DNA from: Nymphaea colorata
Taxonomy: Eukaryota > Streptophyta > Magnoliopsida > Nymphaeales > Nymphaeaceae
Assembly (NCBI RefSeq): GCF_008831285.2
Contig: NC_045144.1
Span: forward strand, 10,014,672-10,078,671
Direction: 5' to 3'
Length of the DNA: 64,000 bases
Shown here: positions 24,983 to 36,700 of the stretch, piece by piece
Numbering within the stretch: position 1 is the stretch's first letter
Layout: the number at the start of each line of letters is the position of its first letter
Program-made: the position numbers and the translations under genes
The notes under the pieces: model-generated
The model's database searches: none
What the model was told of the DNA's origin: nothing
Seen by the model: the letters and a program-made list of their open reading frames with translations, nothing else

Positions 24983-25443
24983 TTTGGGAGCTGTTTTGCT
25001 ATTCTAAAGTGGGTACATTGCCTTTGGAGGGCTCTTTTGCTCCATAGGCATTTGCAATTTGAGTTCAGCAAGAAATGGTGGTTGTTTCTGAATGTCTAAA
25101 CGCATTGCGCAATTTTGGTTTGTCTATTTGACTTGAGGAATGTATTTGTTCATCACATACTTGTCAGATGATACTATTTCAGAATGGAAATATTATCAAT
25201 CAAACCATCAAACAATTACAGAACAGATTATGTTCCGTTACTTATTTTGGGCAGGTCAGGTCGTATCCGGATCCAAACCCGAACCCGAGCTCCACGCACG
25301 AAGAGGAGCCCGAAGAGGAACCTGTTCATGCTAGTATCATTGTTATGCAGATGAATGATGTAAAGATCCCTGCTGCAAAGGAGATGAGGCATATTGACAG
25401 GAAACTGAAATGCTGTTGGAATCCTAGTTTGCAGGAAGGGCAA

Positions 25444-27249
25444 GTAAAAACTTTCTGAAGTTAGTAGTTTAGCCATGTTTCACTTGAACAATCATGTTCA
25501 TTTGGGTGATTTCTATCCTATAAAATATGGACTCTTTTAAGGAGGTGGCCATGCATGGATGGCACCCACGTCAGGTGCTGGTACTGCATCAACCCACTAA
25601 ATTTGATTATAAGCTATGACAAGTGCAGTCAACTGTGAATATGCACACTAGATTTGATGTTGACTTGAGTTTTGCCTTGTTAAATAAATTCATTAGTTTA
25701 GTCTGTCTCATAATCTATTTACTTTTTCAGCTTTGTTATATACCTTTGTTTGTGATTTTGATGTTAAAAGTCACACAGGCCACCTACATCAGGCAATGGT
25801 TATGGTACTTCCCCCACTGACTAATTTCGGTTGTCAGCTATGACAAGTGCAGTCAACTACATATGTGCAAGTGAGACTCGACATGTACTTAAGTTTGTCA
25901 TGTTAAATAAGTCTTAAATTCGTATCATCAGTTTAATCTCATAAATTGTTTAATTTCTTCATGTTATGTACAAGTTTTAATTATTTTTTTTTTTTTACCT
26001 TTTGAATTAAAAGACATACAAGCACAGACCATCACTTAAGGTGCTGGACATAAGAAGCATGACACGTATACATGTTTGACACCTCTCATTGGCTTACAAT
26101 GTGACGACCAAAAGTTTGTCAAGACAGATCAGAAATTTACACAATTTACTAAAGAAATCTGCTAAGAGAAACTCTAAGGGTACATGACAATAGATTTTTT
26201 GAGAAATTCTTACTGAACATATTGACAATCCACTCCAATATGCTTGGTTCACTCTTGGCATATATGGATACTGACTATATATTGTGTCTTCTGTTGCCAC
26301 AACTAAGTTTGGTTGGTTTTTGAAGATGGATGTGCATGTCATTCAAAAGATTCTACATCCAAACGATCTCCATCTTTTCAGTTGTTGTAGCATGACACTC
26401 AGCTTCGATGGGCATAGGGACTTTTTATTCCATTTTACATCTCCATGTGGTAGGCTGGTAGCTGCTGGCTTCCCTGGTTATTGCAATGAAGAAGGAAAAC
26501 AAAAATGGCATTCATGCACCCTTTCCACTAGGGTTAGCAGAAACCAAACGTTAGTTATCCATTCAGAAAAACTGCGGGGTTCTCTAACACGTGCTTATGT
26601 AAGTTTACTTTGGTCTACATGCTGGATTCTTGGCCCAACCAGATTATTACATGTTTTACCCCATTCACTCTTATATTTACCCTCCAATTTCTGAAATGTC
26701 ATATCCTTCCGCTTCACTTGAGAAAAACCTTGTCCTAAAGAAGTGCACGTAGGAAAATGTTGTAGCTGCTGAATGGAATCTTCCCATGTAAGCTCAGGTG
26801 CATTTAGTTCTTGTCATTTCGCAAGCCACTATGGTGGTGTACTTGGTGGTCAATCATCAATGGATGGATTTTCACTGCAGTCTTTGAAACGGGAAAACAA
26901 CATTTGGGGGAATGGATGGTAGACCAGCCAGTGAAATAGGCGGGTGGGATCCTGTAACAGGGTTTGCCCCCCCGTCCCTTTCTCTCTTACTTTTTATATA
27001 TGTACATACTATATATTTATATTTACATTTATTTATTTGTTTACATATTAATTCATTTCCCAACATGTTTGATGAATTTGCTTTGAACCAATGTCCACGC
27101 TTGCACTCAGACTAGCGCCGTTTGTGAGCTGAGTTCGCTCTAACATAAGCCACATGTCGAGATTGAATTGGCTAGCTTGAGCTCGGTTAGGGCTTAGAGG
27201 GCTCAAACTTGGCATGGCTAAGCTCAAGCAAAGGTTCGGCTGGAGCTTA
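25444..27249 (+). other. First part of the 12.9-kb last cyclin intron
   Basis: Begins CAA/GTAAAA. It holds a diverged tandem duplication (listed separately). At 26100-26340 a minus-strand reading suggests a decayed Copia RNase H end (TKHI..DCQYV-like words), weak. At 26290-26700 a plus-strand open frame has no recognised domain. Confidence 0.45.
25590..26060. repeat. Diverged tandem duplication, unit about 230 bp
   Basis: AGCTATGACAAGTGCAGTCA occurs at about 25612 and 25837. Both copies then run through similar CTTGTTAAATAA, AGTTTA.TCTCATAA and AAAGACA-type words in the same order. Confidence 0.65.
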
Positions 27250-27337
27250 GCCGAGCTAAGTCACATAGGTATGTGGGTTATGCTCATGTACCACTACCGG
27301 TACATCGGGATGCGGCTACTACTATGGTTGTATGCTG

Positions 27338-27614
27338 TGTTAGCGTATGGGGATCGGGTCTGTTCAGACCCAATCCATTCTCCTTATACCCACACGCTTA
27401 AAGTTACTAGGCGGTGGCTCTCTTGTAATATTTTATAATTTTATGTACAAATCTGTTGTAACCTATTAGGGTTATTCTTTTAATTAAAAGATTAAGGAAC
27501 GCAGGGCTGTGTTAAGCCGGCTGCTCCCTTTCCTCCATCGTCTTCTTTCATCCTCTCCTCTCAATATATCTGTTTTGCATACGGAGAGACGAGAACTTTG
27601 TGAAGATTCTTACA
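27338..27614 (+). repeat. Copia-2 5' LTR
   Basis: 277 bp ending GATTCTTACA, followed directly by the primer-binding site. Confidence 0.95.
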
Positions 27615-27627
27615 TGGTATCAGAGCC
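27615..27627 (+). other. Copia-2 primer-binding site
   Basis: TGGTATCAGAGCC, complementary to the initiator tRNA-Met 3' end. Confidence 0.9.
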
Positions 27628-27820
27628 AGGTTGCATCGTCCTCCGGTGAGTGATTTCAGTTTGATGTGATTAGCCCTAATCTGCCTTAAATTCTTTCTTT
27701 TCTGGCGTGGTCATCCCTCTTTTCAGTTTCTGCCCTAAATCTTGCGTGATTTGCCCTAATCGTTGTGCCCTAATTTTCTCATCGTTTTGCCCTAATTTCT
27801 GTCGTTACCCTAAATCAATT

Positions 27821-30800
27821 ATGGACCAGCCGACTCCCTCTTTTCTATCTTCTAGCTTTCTCTCCCAACTTATTTCTCAAAAGCTGAATCATAGTAACTA
27901 TTTGACTTGGAAACGTCAAATAGTCCCTTTTATTAAAAGTCATAGACTCTACGGGCATATCGATGGGACCACTCCAGCACCTCCTATGTATATTGACCGT
28001 GAAGTGAAGAAGACCGTAGTGGGAGATCAAGTTGTTGGGGCTGCGGCTATGAGTGAAATCAGATTTGAATATGAAACCATTACTGAAAATAATCCTGAGT
28101 ATGAAGTTTGGCTGGCTCACGACCAGTCCCTTGTTGCTTATATTGCTTCTACTTTGTCAGAGGAAGTATTAGGAGGTATTGATGATGATTTAACAGCCCT
28201 AGAGTTGTGGTCTACCCTTGCCACCACGTATTCTCAAGTATCCGAAGCACGTTTTCTGCAGCTAAGAAGGCAATTTCAGGACATCAAGCGTGGGACGCGT
28301 ACTGTTTTGGAATATTTGAATGAATTAATAAAAGTGTAAGTGATCAACTTGCTGCCATTGGACATCCCGTCAGCGACAAGGACAAAGTGCAACAAGCCTT
28401 GAGTGGACTGGGAACAGATTTTGATATTTTTTGCACAGCCTTGGAAGTCCTACCTGTTCTTCCATCTTTCGAAGATCTCAAGGCTAAGTTATTCCAACAC
28501 GAAGCTAGTCGTGTTCAGCGACAAAATTTGATTCCTTCCAACAATCACAATGTACTGATCACAGGGACACATGCATTGCAAGGGAATCGCACTCGTACTT
28601 GGATTCCTCAGGCAGGAATGGGAAGAGGGATTCTCCCAACACCACAGGGCATGAACACTACTTCTGCCACATCTAGAAGGGTTCCGACTTGTTTCTATTG
28701 CAACAAGAGGGGGCATGTAAAGTCAGAATGTTGGCACAACCCGCATAACAAAAATAATCAGACTAGACGTGAGAACAAGGCAGCAGCAGGGTCAGCTTCA
28801 TCATCATCTGGATCTAATGTTTCAGTAGACGTACAGCAACTCCTCATGACAGCCCTGTCTAAGCTTCATTTGAAACAAAACGAGCAAGGAGAATGGTATG
28901 TGGACTCTGGAGCAGCAGCTCATGTTACTGGTGACGCAGGTAATCTCTCTAGTGCTCTCTCTTATTTAGATAAAGGCTCAGTTGTCACGGAAGATGGTTC
29001 CCATCACACAATATCACACATTGGAAATGTACAAATTTCTATGGGCTCTTCTTCGATTCCATTAAAGAATGTTCTTGTTGTTCCAAGTGTCAAGAAAAAT
29101 ATTATTTCAGTGTCCAAGCTTATTGATGATACTCAATCCTCTGTTGAATTCACACCCTCTTCTGTTTATGTCAAGGATGCTCGAACCAAGAAGACATTCG
29201 CTGAAGGCACTCGCAAAGGAGATATGTATGTCCTTGAAGGAGCTCCACAGATGTCAAAACCTCACCTTTCCGATTCATGTTTTCCATGTCATAGTGAAGT
29301 CAATGTCACAAAGTATAATAAGCCATCCATTTGGCATGGTCGGTTAGCTCATTGCAGTCAATCTTTTGTTCGAAATCTTGTTGCAGACGGGCTCTTAGAT
29401 AAGTCCAGTCTGAGTTTTGTCAGTGAGTCCAGCATGTGCTCGAGTTGTCATATCTGTAAGAGCCATGCCCTTCCTTTTCAATTAATAAATAAAAGAGCTT
29501 CAAAGGTTTTTGACACCATATATTCTGATGTTTGGGGGCCTGCTCCAGTTCCTTTTTCTTCTGGGAGTAGATACTATGTCATTTTTTGTTGATTCATATT
29601 CCCGATATACTTGGATCCATTTCATGAAACACAAATCAGAAGTTTTTCGCTTATTCACTCAATTTCATGCCTTGGTTCAAAATAAATACTCCAGTATTGT
29701 GCATTTTCAATGTGATGGTGGTGGTGAATTTATTTCTAATGAATTTACTGAGTACTTACTAGATAATGAGATCACTAGACAAATTTCATGTCTGCATACA
29801 CCTCAGCAAAACGGAATTGCTGAAAGGAAACATAGGCATATTGTTGAAAGTGCACTCAGCATGATGCATGAAACAAACTTGCCTATGACATTGTGGACCG
29901 AGGCTTTCCATACAGCTGTACATGTTATAAATCGATTGCCATTGGCTTTGCTTGATGGAAAATCACAATTTTTTCTTTTACACCAAGAACAGCCACGTTA
30001 TGAGGAGTTGCGTGTTTTTGGATGTGTGTGCTATGTGCATGTTGATGTTTCCTTGCGAAACAAATTTCAAGATCGTGCTGTTTTATGTAGATTTATAGGG
30101 TATGCAGAAAATTACAAGGGTTATAGGTGTTACAACCTTAAAACTGGGCGTGTACATATTTCACGACATGTTGTCTTTGATGAGAACAGGTTACAGGATC
30201 CCAAGGCTACTTCTGTGACACTCAAGGACAGAAATGAAGTTTATGATGCTTGGCTTCATGCTGAAATCTTAAGACAAGGGGCAGAAATGTTGACTGAGCA
30301 CAATGAGCAAGTTGTAAATGAGCCCGAGACATCTGTAAGTAGTTCCTTGAGCAGCACTACTTCCTTGGACAGCATGCCTTCATCTTCTCAGCCCAGTGAG
30401 CCACCTATACATAATCGGTTTTCAGGCCTGGTGTATTCTAGGCGATCAGTTCCTACTGCAGTTCCACGCCAATCACAATGCGTGCGACATCCTATTGATA
30501 GATGGGTGAGCTATAACAATTTTTCTTTGGATTTTCAACTGTTTATGACAGAAGTCAGCAAAAAGGTGGAACCAACATCTTATCACAATGCGAGTAAGGA
30601 AAAATGTTGGGTTGAAGCTATGAATGAGGAAATGGCAGCCTTGCATGAATGTCAGACTTGGCAGATTGTCCCCTGATAAGAATGTTGTGGGATCCAAATG
30701 GCTTTATAAACTGAAATATAAACCAGATGGTAGCATTGATCGGTATAAAGCACGACTTGTGGCGCGCGGTTTCACTCAGCAATATGGGGAAGATTATGAT

Positions 30801-32122
30801 GAAACATTCAGTCCAGTCATCAAGATGGGAACAATCCGTGTGATTATTTCTCTTGCAGTCTCGTATGGATAGCTTCTCTATCAGTTAGATGTCAAAAATG
30901 CTTTTCTTCATGGAATTCTTAAGGAAGAGGTATACATGGAGCAACCTCCCGGCTACACTACTCATGATTCTCAAAAATGGGTTTGCAAATTACACAAGTC
31001 TCTATATGGGTTGAAGCCAGCTTCTAGGTCATGGTTTGATCGTTTTTCTCATCACATACAACAAGTTGGTTTTCTCCGAAGCTCTCTCGATCACTCTTTG
31101 TTTATCTATCGCACTGGAGAAGCTACCACCTCGTTACTTATCTATGTTGATGATATTGTTATAACTGAGAATTCTTCTTCACATATATCTTATGTTAAAG
31201 GTATGTTGAAGCGAGAATTCAAGATGAAGGATCTGGGAGAATTACGATATTTTTTGGGTGTTGAACTTGACAGGACAAATGATAGTTTGACTCTTACACA
31301 ACACAAGTATACCCTTGATGTTTTGGACATGGTAGGTATGACTAATTGCAAACCCATCACTACCCCCAGTGTTCTGAATACTAAATTGACTGCATCTGAT
31401 GGAACTGCTGCATATTCCAATCCCACATTCTATCGCAGCATTGTTGGTACATACAATACCTTACCTTTACTCGCCCAGACATAGTATATGCTGTAAATCA
31501 GATTTCTCAGTTCATGCATGCACCCACTGAAGGACATATGGATGCCGCTAAGCGGATCTTACGGTATCTCAAAGCTACTCTTGGAGATGGACTAGTCTAC
31601 ACAAAATGTTCCAATGTTTCTCTTGGACATAGCATATATACATATACTGATGCCGACTGGGCAGGCGATCCCGATGACCAACGATCAGTTTCAGGTTTCT
31701 GTCTCTTTCTTGATTCTAATCTCATTTGTTGGAGCAGTAAAAAGCAGCGTGCTGTTGCACGATCTAGCACTGAGGCAGAGTATAGAGCAATGGCTGCATT
31801 GACGGCTGAAGCGTCATGGTTACGTCATTTACTTGGGGAGCTCAATCTTCCTATTGTTCGGTCATCATTACTATGTGACAATCAAAGTGCGATAAAAGTT
31901 GCTTTCAATCCCATTTTGCATAATCGCACCAAACATATAGAGATTGATCAACATTTCATTCGTCAGAAGGTTGAAGAAGCCGAGATCTTGCCTACTTATA
32001 TATCCACCAATGAACAGATAGCTGATCTTTTTACCAAAGGTCTCACAGGGCAGCATTTTTGGGATTTGAAGAACAAGTTGTGCATGATCAAATCTCATGC
32101 ACAACTTGAGGGGAGCTGTTAG
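27821..32122 (+). pseudogene. Copia-2 gag-pol, broken by frameshifts and a stop
   Basis: Starts at ATG 27821 (MDQPTPSF). Order: gag (NHSNYLTWKRQI, LQLRRQFQDIKRG), CCHC knuckle CFYCNKRGHVKSECWH (about 28690-28737), protease DSGAAAHV (about 28903), integrase (SDVWGPAP, HFQCDGGGEF, QQNGIAERKHRH), reverse transcriptase with YVDD (about 31143-31154), RNase H (DADWAG, SSTEAEYRAM). Breaks inferred from conserved frames: near 28330 (end of gag), near 29583 in a T run (integrase), near 30672 in a C run (before the reverse transcriptase), a TAG at 30870-30872 and near 31449. The frame ends at a TAG at 32120-32122, just inside the 3' LTR. Not functional as read. Confidence 0.9.
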
Positions 32123-32393
32123 CGTATGGGGATCGGGTCTGTTCAGACCCGATCCATTCTCCTTATATCCACACGCCTAAAGTTACTAGGCGGTGGCTCT
32201 CTTGTAATATTTTATAATTTTATGTACAAATCTGTTGTAACCTATTAGGGTTATTCTTTTAATTAAAAGATTAAGGAACGCAGGGCTGTGTTAAGCCGGC
32301 TGCTCCCTTTCCTCCATCGTCTTCTTTCATCCTCTCCTCTCAATATATCTGTTTTGCATACGAAGAGAGGAGAACTTTGTGAAGATTCTTACA
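32117..32393 (+). repeat. Copia-2 3' LTR
   Basis: 277 bp, five visible differences from the 5' LTR, preceded by the polypurine tract. Confidence 0.95.
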
Positions 32394-32548
32394 TGCTGTT
32401 GGTATGTTTGGATCGGTTTCAGCTCAGAACTAATCTACACCACATCTTTTTCTCATTTTAACCATATTTTTGTTGGCCTATTTATGTTTTATGAGATCAT
32501 ATGTAGGAACTATGAAAGAAACTATTAAACATTGTTTTGACGATGTGT

Positions 32549-32599
<51 letters not shown>

Positions 32600-32600
32600 G
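32549..32600. repeat. (CT)n-(TA)n microsatellite
   Basis: Dinucleotide runs in the cyclin intron between Copia-2 and Copia-3. Confidence 0.9.
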
Positions 32601-32710
32601 ATGCGCACATATATATATATAGATGCACACAATTTTTTTCCCATACCCATGTACCAAAATTTTCTAAAATTGCCATACCTGTAACTCATATCCGTATGAC
32701 TTAGTAGCAA

Positions 32711-33071
32711 GATATGTATAAAAAATTTATCTTTTACTACAGAGTGAAATGTTTAGGTTTGAACCCTGAACGTGTGGGTCGGCATACTCAAAGAAGACCA
32801 TCAAGGTAAGTTTCGCTTCACATAAAAAAGGAAAGTATTTTACATATTCTTTCTCCATGAGGTTATCGAATTTAAGCGAGTATAGCATGCCTAGCTCAAG
32901 CTCAACTCATTAAATTAAACAAATTCAATTTTTGGCTCGAACTTGACTCATTTATTAAAGATTCGAGTTCGACTCGAGTTTTGCCAGGTGAGTTTGAGTC
33001 AAGCCTGAGTTGGCTCGACTAGTTGAACAACCCAAACTCAGACCTAATGTAGCAGTTTCTTATGTGATGTC
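32711..33071 (+). other. Spacer between the two Copia elements in the cyclin intron
   Basis: Contains CTCGAGTT/GACTCG-like direct and inverted words (about 32880-33045), as in decayed plant repeats, and no gene. Confidence 0.5.
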
Positions 33072-33316
33072 TGTTAAATACTTATAGCAGTCGGGTGGTT
33101 TTCTGAATTATTAGAAAGTTGGAATAGGTTCACTTAATTATTGTCTTATGTTTAGTGGACTATTTTTGTAAAAATGGTAACACACCCTAGTCTCATATTA
33201 ATAGGAGATTAGGGTTACGTGCTGGAATAAGAAAAACGTTCCTCTCTCTCTCTCTCTCTCTATCTCTCACTTTCTCCCTCTATCTCTCTCGCCCCTTCTT
33301 CTTCCAATAATCAACA
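33072..33316 (+). repeat. Copia-3 5' LTR
   Basis: 245 bp with an internal (CT)n run at about 33242-33262, ending AATAATCAACA before the primer-binding site. Confidence 0.95.
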
Positions 33317-33328
33317 TGGTATCAGAGC
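33317..33328 (+). other. Copia-3 primer-binding site
   Basis: TGGTATCAGAGC directly after the LTR. Confidence 0.9.
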
Positions 33329-33739
33329 GTTCAGGTCTGAAACATCTCATCTTCTTCCACGACAGCCACTAGGTGAGATCTGAAACGTTCTGGTCTGGTC
33401 CACTACTGGTCTGATCTTCTTCCACGCAGGCAGTAGGTCAGATCTGAACCATTCTGATCTGATTCACCATGCAGCCACATCATCTGGCCAAACACCATCA
33501 TTATTTGGATCTGAACGATGATTTCAGATCTGCTTTATCTTCTTTTTTTTTTTAACGACTCCAATGACAAAACAAGGAAGCTAATCACGTTTCTACATGT
33601 TAAACATGATTAGCCCCTTTCCACCAACAAATTAACTTGCTTACTTTGTAATCAGCAGAAACCCTAGGCGTGAAACCCTAGTTGGGAGGAAGAGAAGAGA
33701 GGTGAGAGGAGGGAGGAACCCTAGACGTGAAACCCTAGA

Positions 33740-36700
33740 AAAAAGGGAAATATGCTACATGGGATGAAGATAATAACATTGTAATGGCTTGAATTATGAA
33801 CAGTGTAGAGTCCCGTATAGCTCCAACAATTGCATACTACACCAAGGCCAAAGATATGTGGTCTTTTCTGAAGAAGACGTACTCTCATACTACGAATGTC
33901 ATTAAAATTTTACAATTGGAAGAGGAGTTGTGTAATATACGGTAAGGAGATTAAGATTTGACACAATATTTTGCTACATTGACTGCTGCGTATGAACGAT
34001 TAAAAGCTCTTCACCCACCGTGCAAGCACTGTTATGCATCACATTTTGAAACTGGTATGGTAGCAAAGTTTTTGTCTGGATTATCTTCTGAGTACTCTGT
34101 GGCGAAGTCTCAAATTCTTACTGACAGTGATCTTCCGGACATAGCAGATACTTATAATAGACCGAGTCGCCTGACAGTCTCTCTTACTCAGCCTACACAT
34201 GACACCCCAGTTTCTGCTTTTGTGATGTCAGGCGGACGTGGCCATAGTTCCTTTATTGGATCTAGGGGACGTGGTACAGGTCGTGGTGCAGGACGTGGCA
34301 GATTTCAGTGCTCCTATTGTGGTAAATTAGGACACTTAGAGGATCGATGTTGGGATAAACATCCCCACCTACGTTCTGCTGGTCCTCAAGGACGTGGTGG
34401 AGGAACGACGAATGCAGAAAAAGGGTCTTCTTCTTCTACTGTGACTTCTCCACAGGTTACTGCTTCTATGGTTGAGTCTCCTACTCCTATATCTCCATTA
34501 TATTCTCTCAACTTAAGCAAGGAAGAATATGATCTGGTTCTTGCTCAAAGATCTACCCCTGCTTCATCCAGCACAGCTACCATAGACTCGGCGTTCTCTG
34601 TTGGTGCCCCCACGCAGGACCCAGGTATGATATAGATGATTGACTCAGGAGCATCCAGGCATTGTTGTAATCAGCTACAAATGTTTTTATCGTTCACCAG
34701 GTTCACTACACCACAACATGTCAAGCTGGCTGATGGCAAGTTGTCCCATATTCTGGGTAGTGGTGATATCTATCTCACGTCTTTTGGCACTATTACACAT
34801 GTGTTATATGCTCCACGATTTCCTGTTAATCTATTATCTGTTAAGCAATTGGCTAGAGATCTACAGTGTAGAGTCATTTTTTATCCCGGTTCATGTTCTT
34901 TTCAGGACTTACAAACTGGGAAGATGATTGGTGGCGGCCATGAACGGGAAGGGCTCTATTTCCTCTCTGTTCCTGTCGATGTTGCTGCATCCTCCTTCAC
35001 ATCGAAGCCTTCTCCTTTGTAGTGGCATCTTAGGCTGGGTCATCCTTCTGTGTCCAAGCTTCGTCGTATTTTTCCAGATATTCCTGCATCGGAGTCATTC
35101 TTATGTGATGCATGCCAGTTAGGCAAGCATACACGTAGTAGTTTCCCTTCAAGTCAGAGTCCATCGAGTCAAAGTCCCTTTGATCTTCTGCATGTTGATG
35201 CTTGGAGTCCAAGTCGTGTTCTCTTTCGTTCACGTTTCTGGTATTACCTTGTTCTGGTTGATGATTTTACTAGAGTCAGTTGGGTATTTTTGTTACGGGA
35301 CAGGTCTGAAGTCATCTGTATTATTCAGAAATTTGTCAATGAAATAAAAACTCAGTTTGGTGTTATTGTCAAAAATATTCGCACTGATAATGCTCTTGAA
35401 TTTAAATCCTCAACTCTACTTCAATTCTATGCCAATCATGGGATTCGCCCACAATATACATGTCCCCACACATCCCAACAAAATGGTGTTGCTGAACGCA
35501 AACATCGACAACTTCTAAACGTGGCCCGCACTCTCATGTTGCATACTCATATGCCTGCATATTTTTGGGGTGATGCTATTCTCACTGCCTGCTACCTCAT
35601 CAACCGATTACCCTCGTCTGCCATCCAAGAACGCATTCTCATTCAAATACTATATCCAGATCGACCATTATTTCATATCCCTCCCAAAGTGTTTGGATGC
35701 ACTTGTTTTGTACACATCTTGGGCCCAAACAAAAACAAATTTGCTGCCCAAGCTGTTAAATGTGTGTTCATTGGATATCCTGCCAATCAAAAAGGCTACC
35801 GATGTTTTGATCCCCAAGACATGAAAGAGATTATCAGTGCGGATGTTACATTCTTTGAGTCGCGTCCTTACTTCACATCACATACCACTTTGAATGAACT
35901 CCCCGTATCTGTCCCTCTTCCTATTCCCCAGTCTCTCTTGAGTCTATCCCTTCCTCTCAACCACGGTCCTGTGATCGTTTTCATAAACCTCCAATAGTCT
36001 ATACTCGGCGTCAAGATCCCTCTCCCACCCGTCCACCAGAATCTTCTTATGAGGTAAGTTCTAATGATAAGACTGACTCGAGAAGAAATGATGATTATTC
36101 TGCAGATGATCTACCCATTGCTATTCGCAAGGGCCAGCGACAGTGCACAAGACATCCTATCTCTAACTCGGTTTCTATGGACCATTTGAGCACGAGTTTA
36201 GTACAGTTTGACCGAGCTATGGATAGTCATACTATTCCGACCTCTCACCACCAAGCCTTGCTAGATTCACAATGGAAGCAAGCCATGCAGGAGGAAATGG
36301 ATGCTCTTCTTTCTCGAGAAACTTGGGACTTAGTGGACCCACCGATGACTTGTGACGTTGTCGGCTCTAAATGGGTTTTCACAATCAAATATCATTCTGA
36401 TGGGTCTGTAGAGTGCTTCAAAGCTCGTGTTGCTGCTAAAGGTTATACACAGACTTATGGTGTGGACTTCTTCGAGACGTTTTCGCCTGTGGCACGGTTA
36501 GGTACTATTCGCCTTGTTATATCTCTCGCAGTTCAGCAGGATTGACCCCTTTTTCAACTTGATGTGAAAAATGCATTTCTGTATGGTGATCTTTCTGAAA
36601 CAGTCTATATGCAACAACCCCTTGGTTTTGAACGACAAGGGGAGTGTTCCAAGGTATGCAAACTCAAAAAGGCTATCTATGGGCTTAAACAAAGCCCTCG

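Larger units (their letters stand above)
27338..32393 (+). mobile_element. Copia-2: LTR retrotransposon inside the cyclin intron
   Basis: 5,056 bp with 277-bp LTRs, TG...CA ends and perfect 5-bp duplications TGCTG (27333-27337 and 32394-32398). The primer-binding site TGGTATCAGAGCC follows the 5' LTR at 27615, and a GAGGGGAGC polypurine tract precedes the 3' LTR. By eye the LTRs differ at 5 of 277 sites, so it is older than Copia-1. It lies in the sense orientation relative to the cyclin gene. Confidence 0.95.
27250..32710. mobile_element. Putative inverted-repeat element interrupted by Copia-2
   Basis: CTAAGTCACATAGGTATGTG at about 27254 pairs with sequence ending near 32704, whose reverse complement begins CTAAGTCATACGGATATGAG. 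Without Copia-2 (27338-32393 plus one TGCTG copy) the element would be only about 400 bp. The ends resemble those at 19.68/21.10 kb and 41.79/42.09 kb. Confidence 0.45.

Noticed and set aside
25255-25340. A proline/glutamate-rich coding exon (PNPNPSSTHEEEPEEEP)
   Set aside because: It is built from CCGAACCCGAACCCGAGC-type repeats common in plant intergenic DNA and does not extend the cyclin exon, which starts after the CAG at 25350.
33655-33750. Interstitial telomere repeat (AAACCCTAG words)
   Set aside because: Only three scattered AAACCCTAG words in the Copia-3 leader, not a tandem array.
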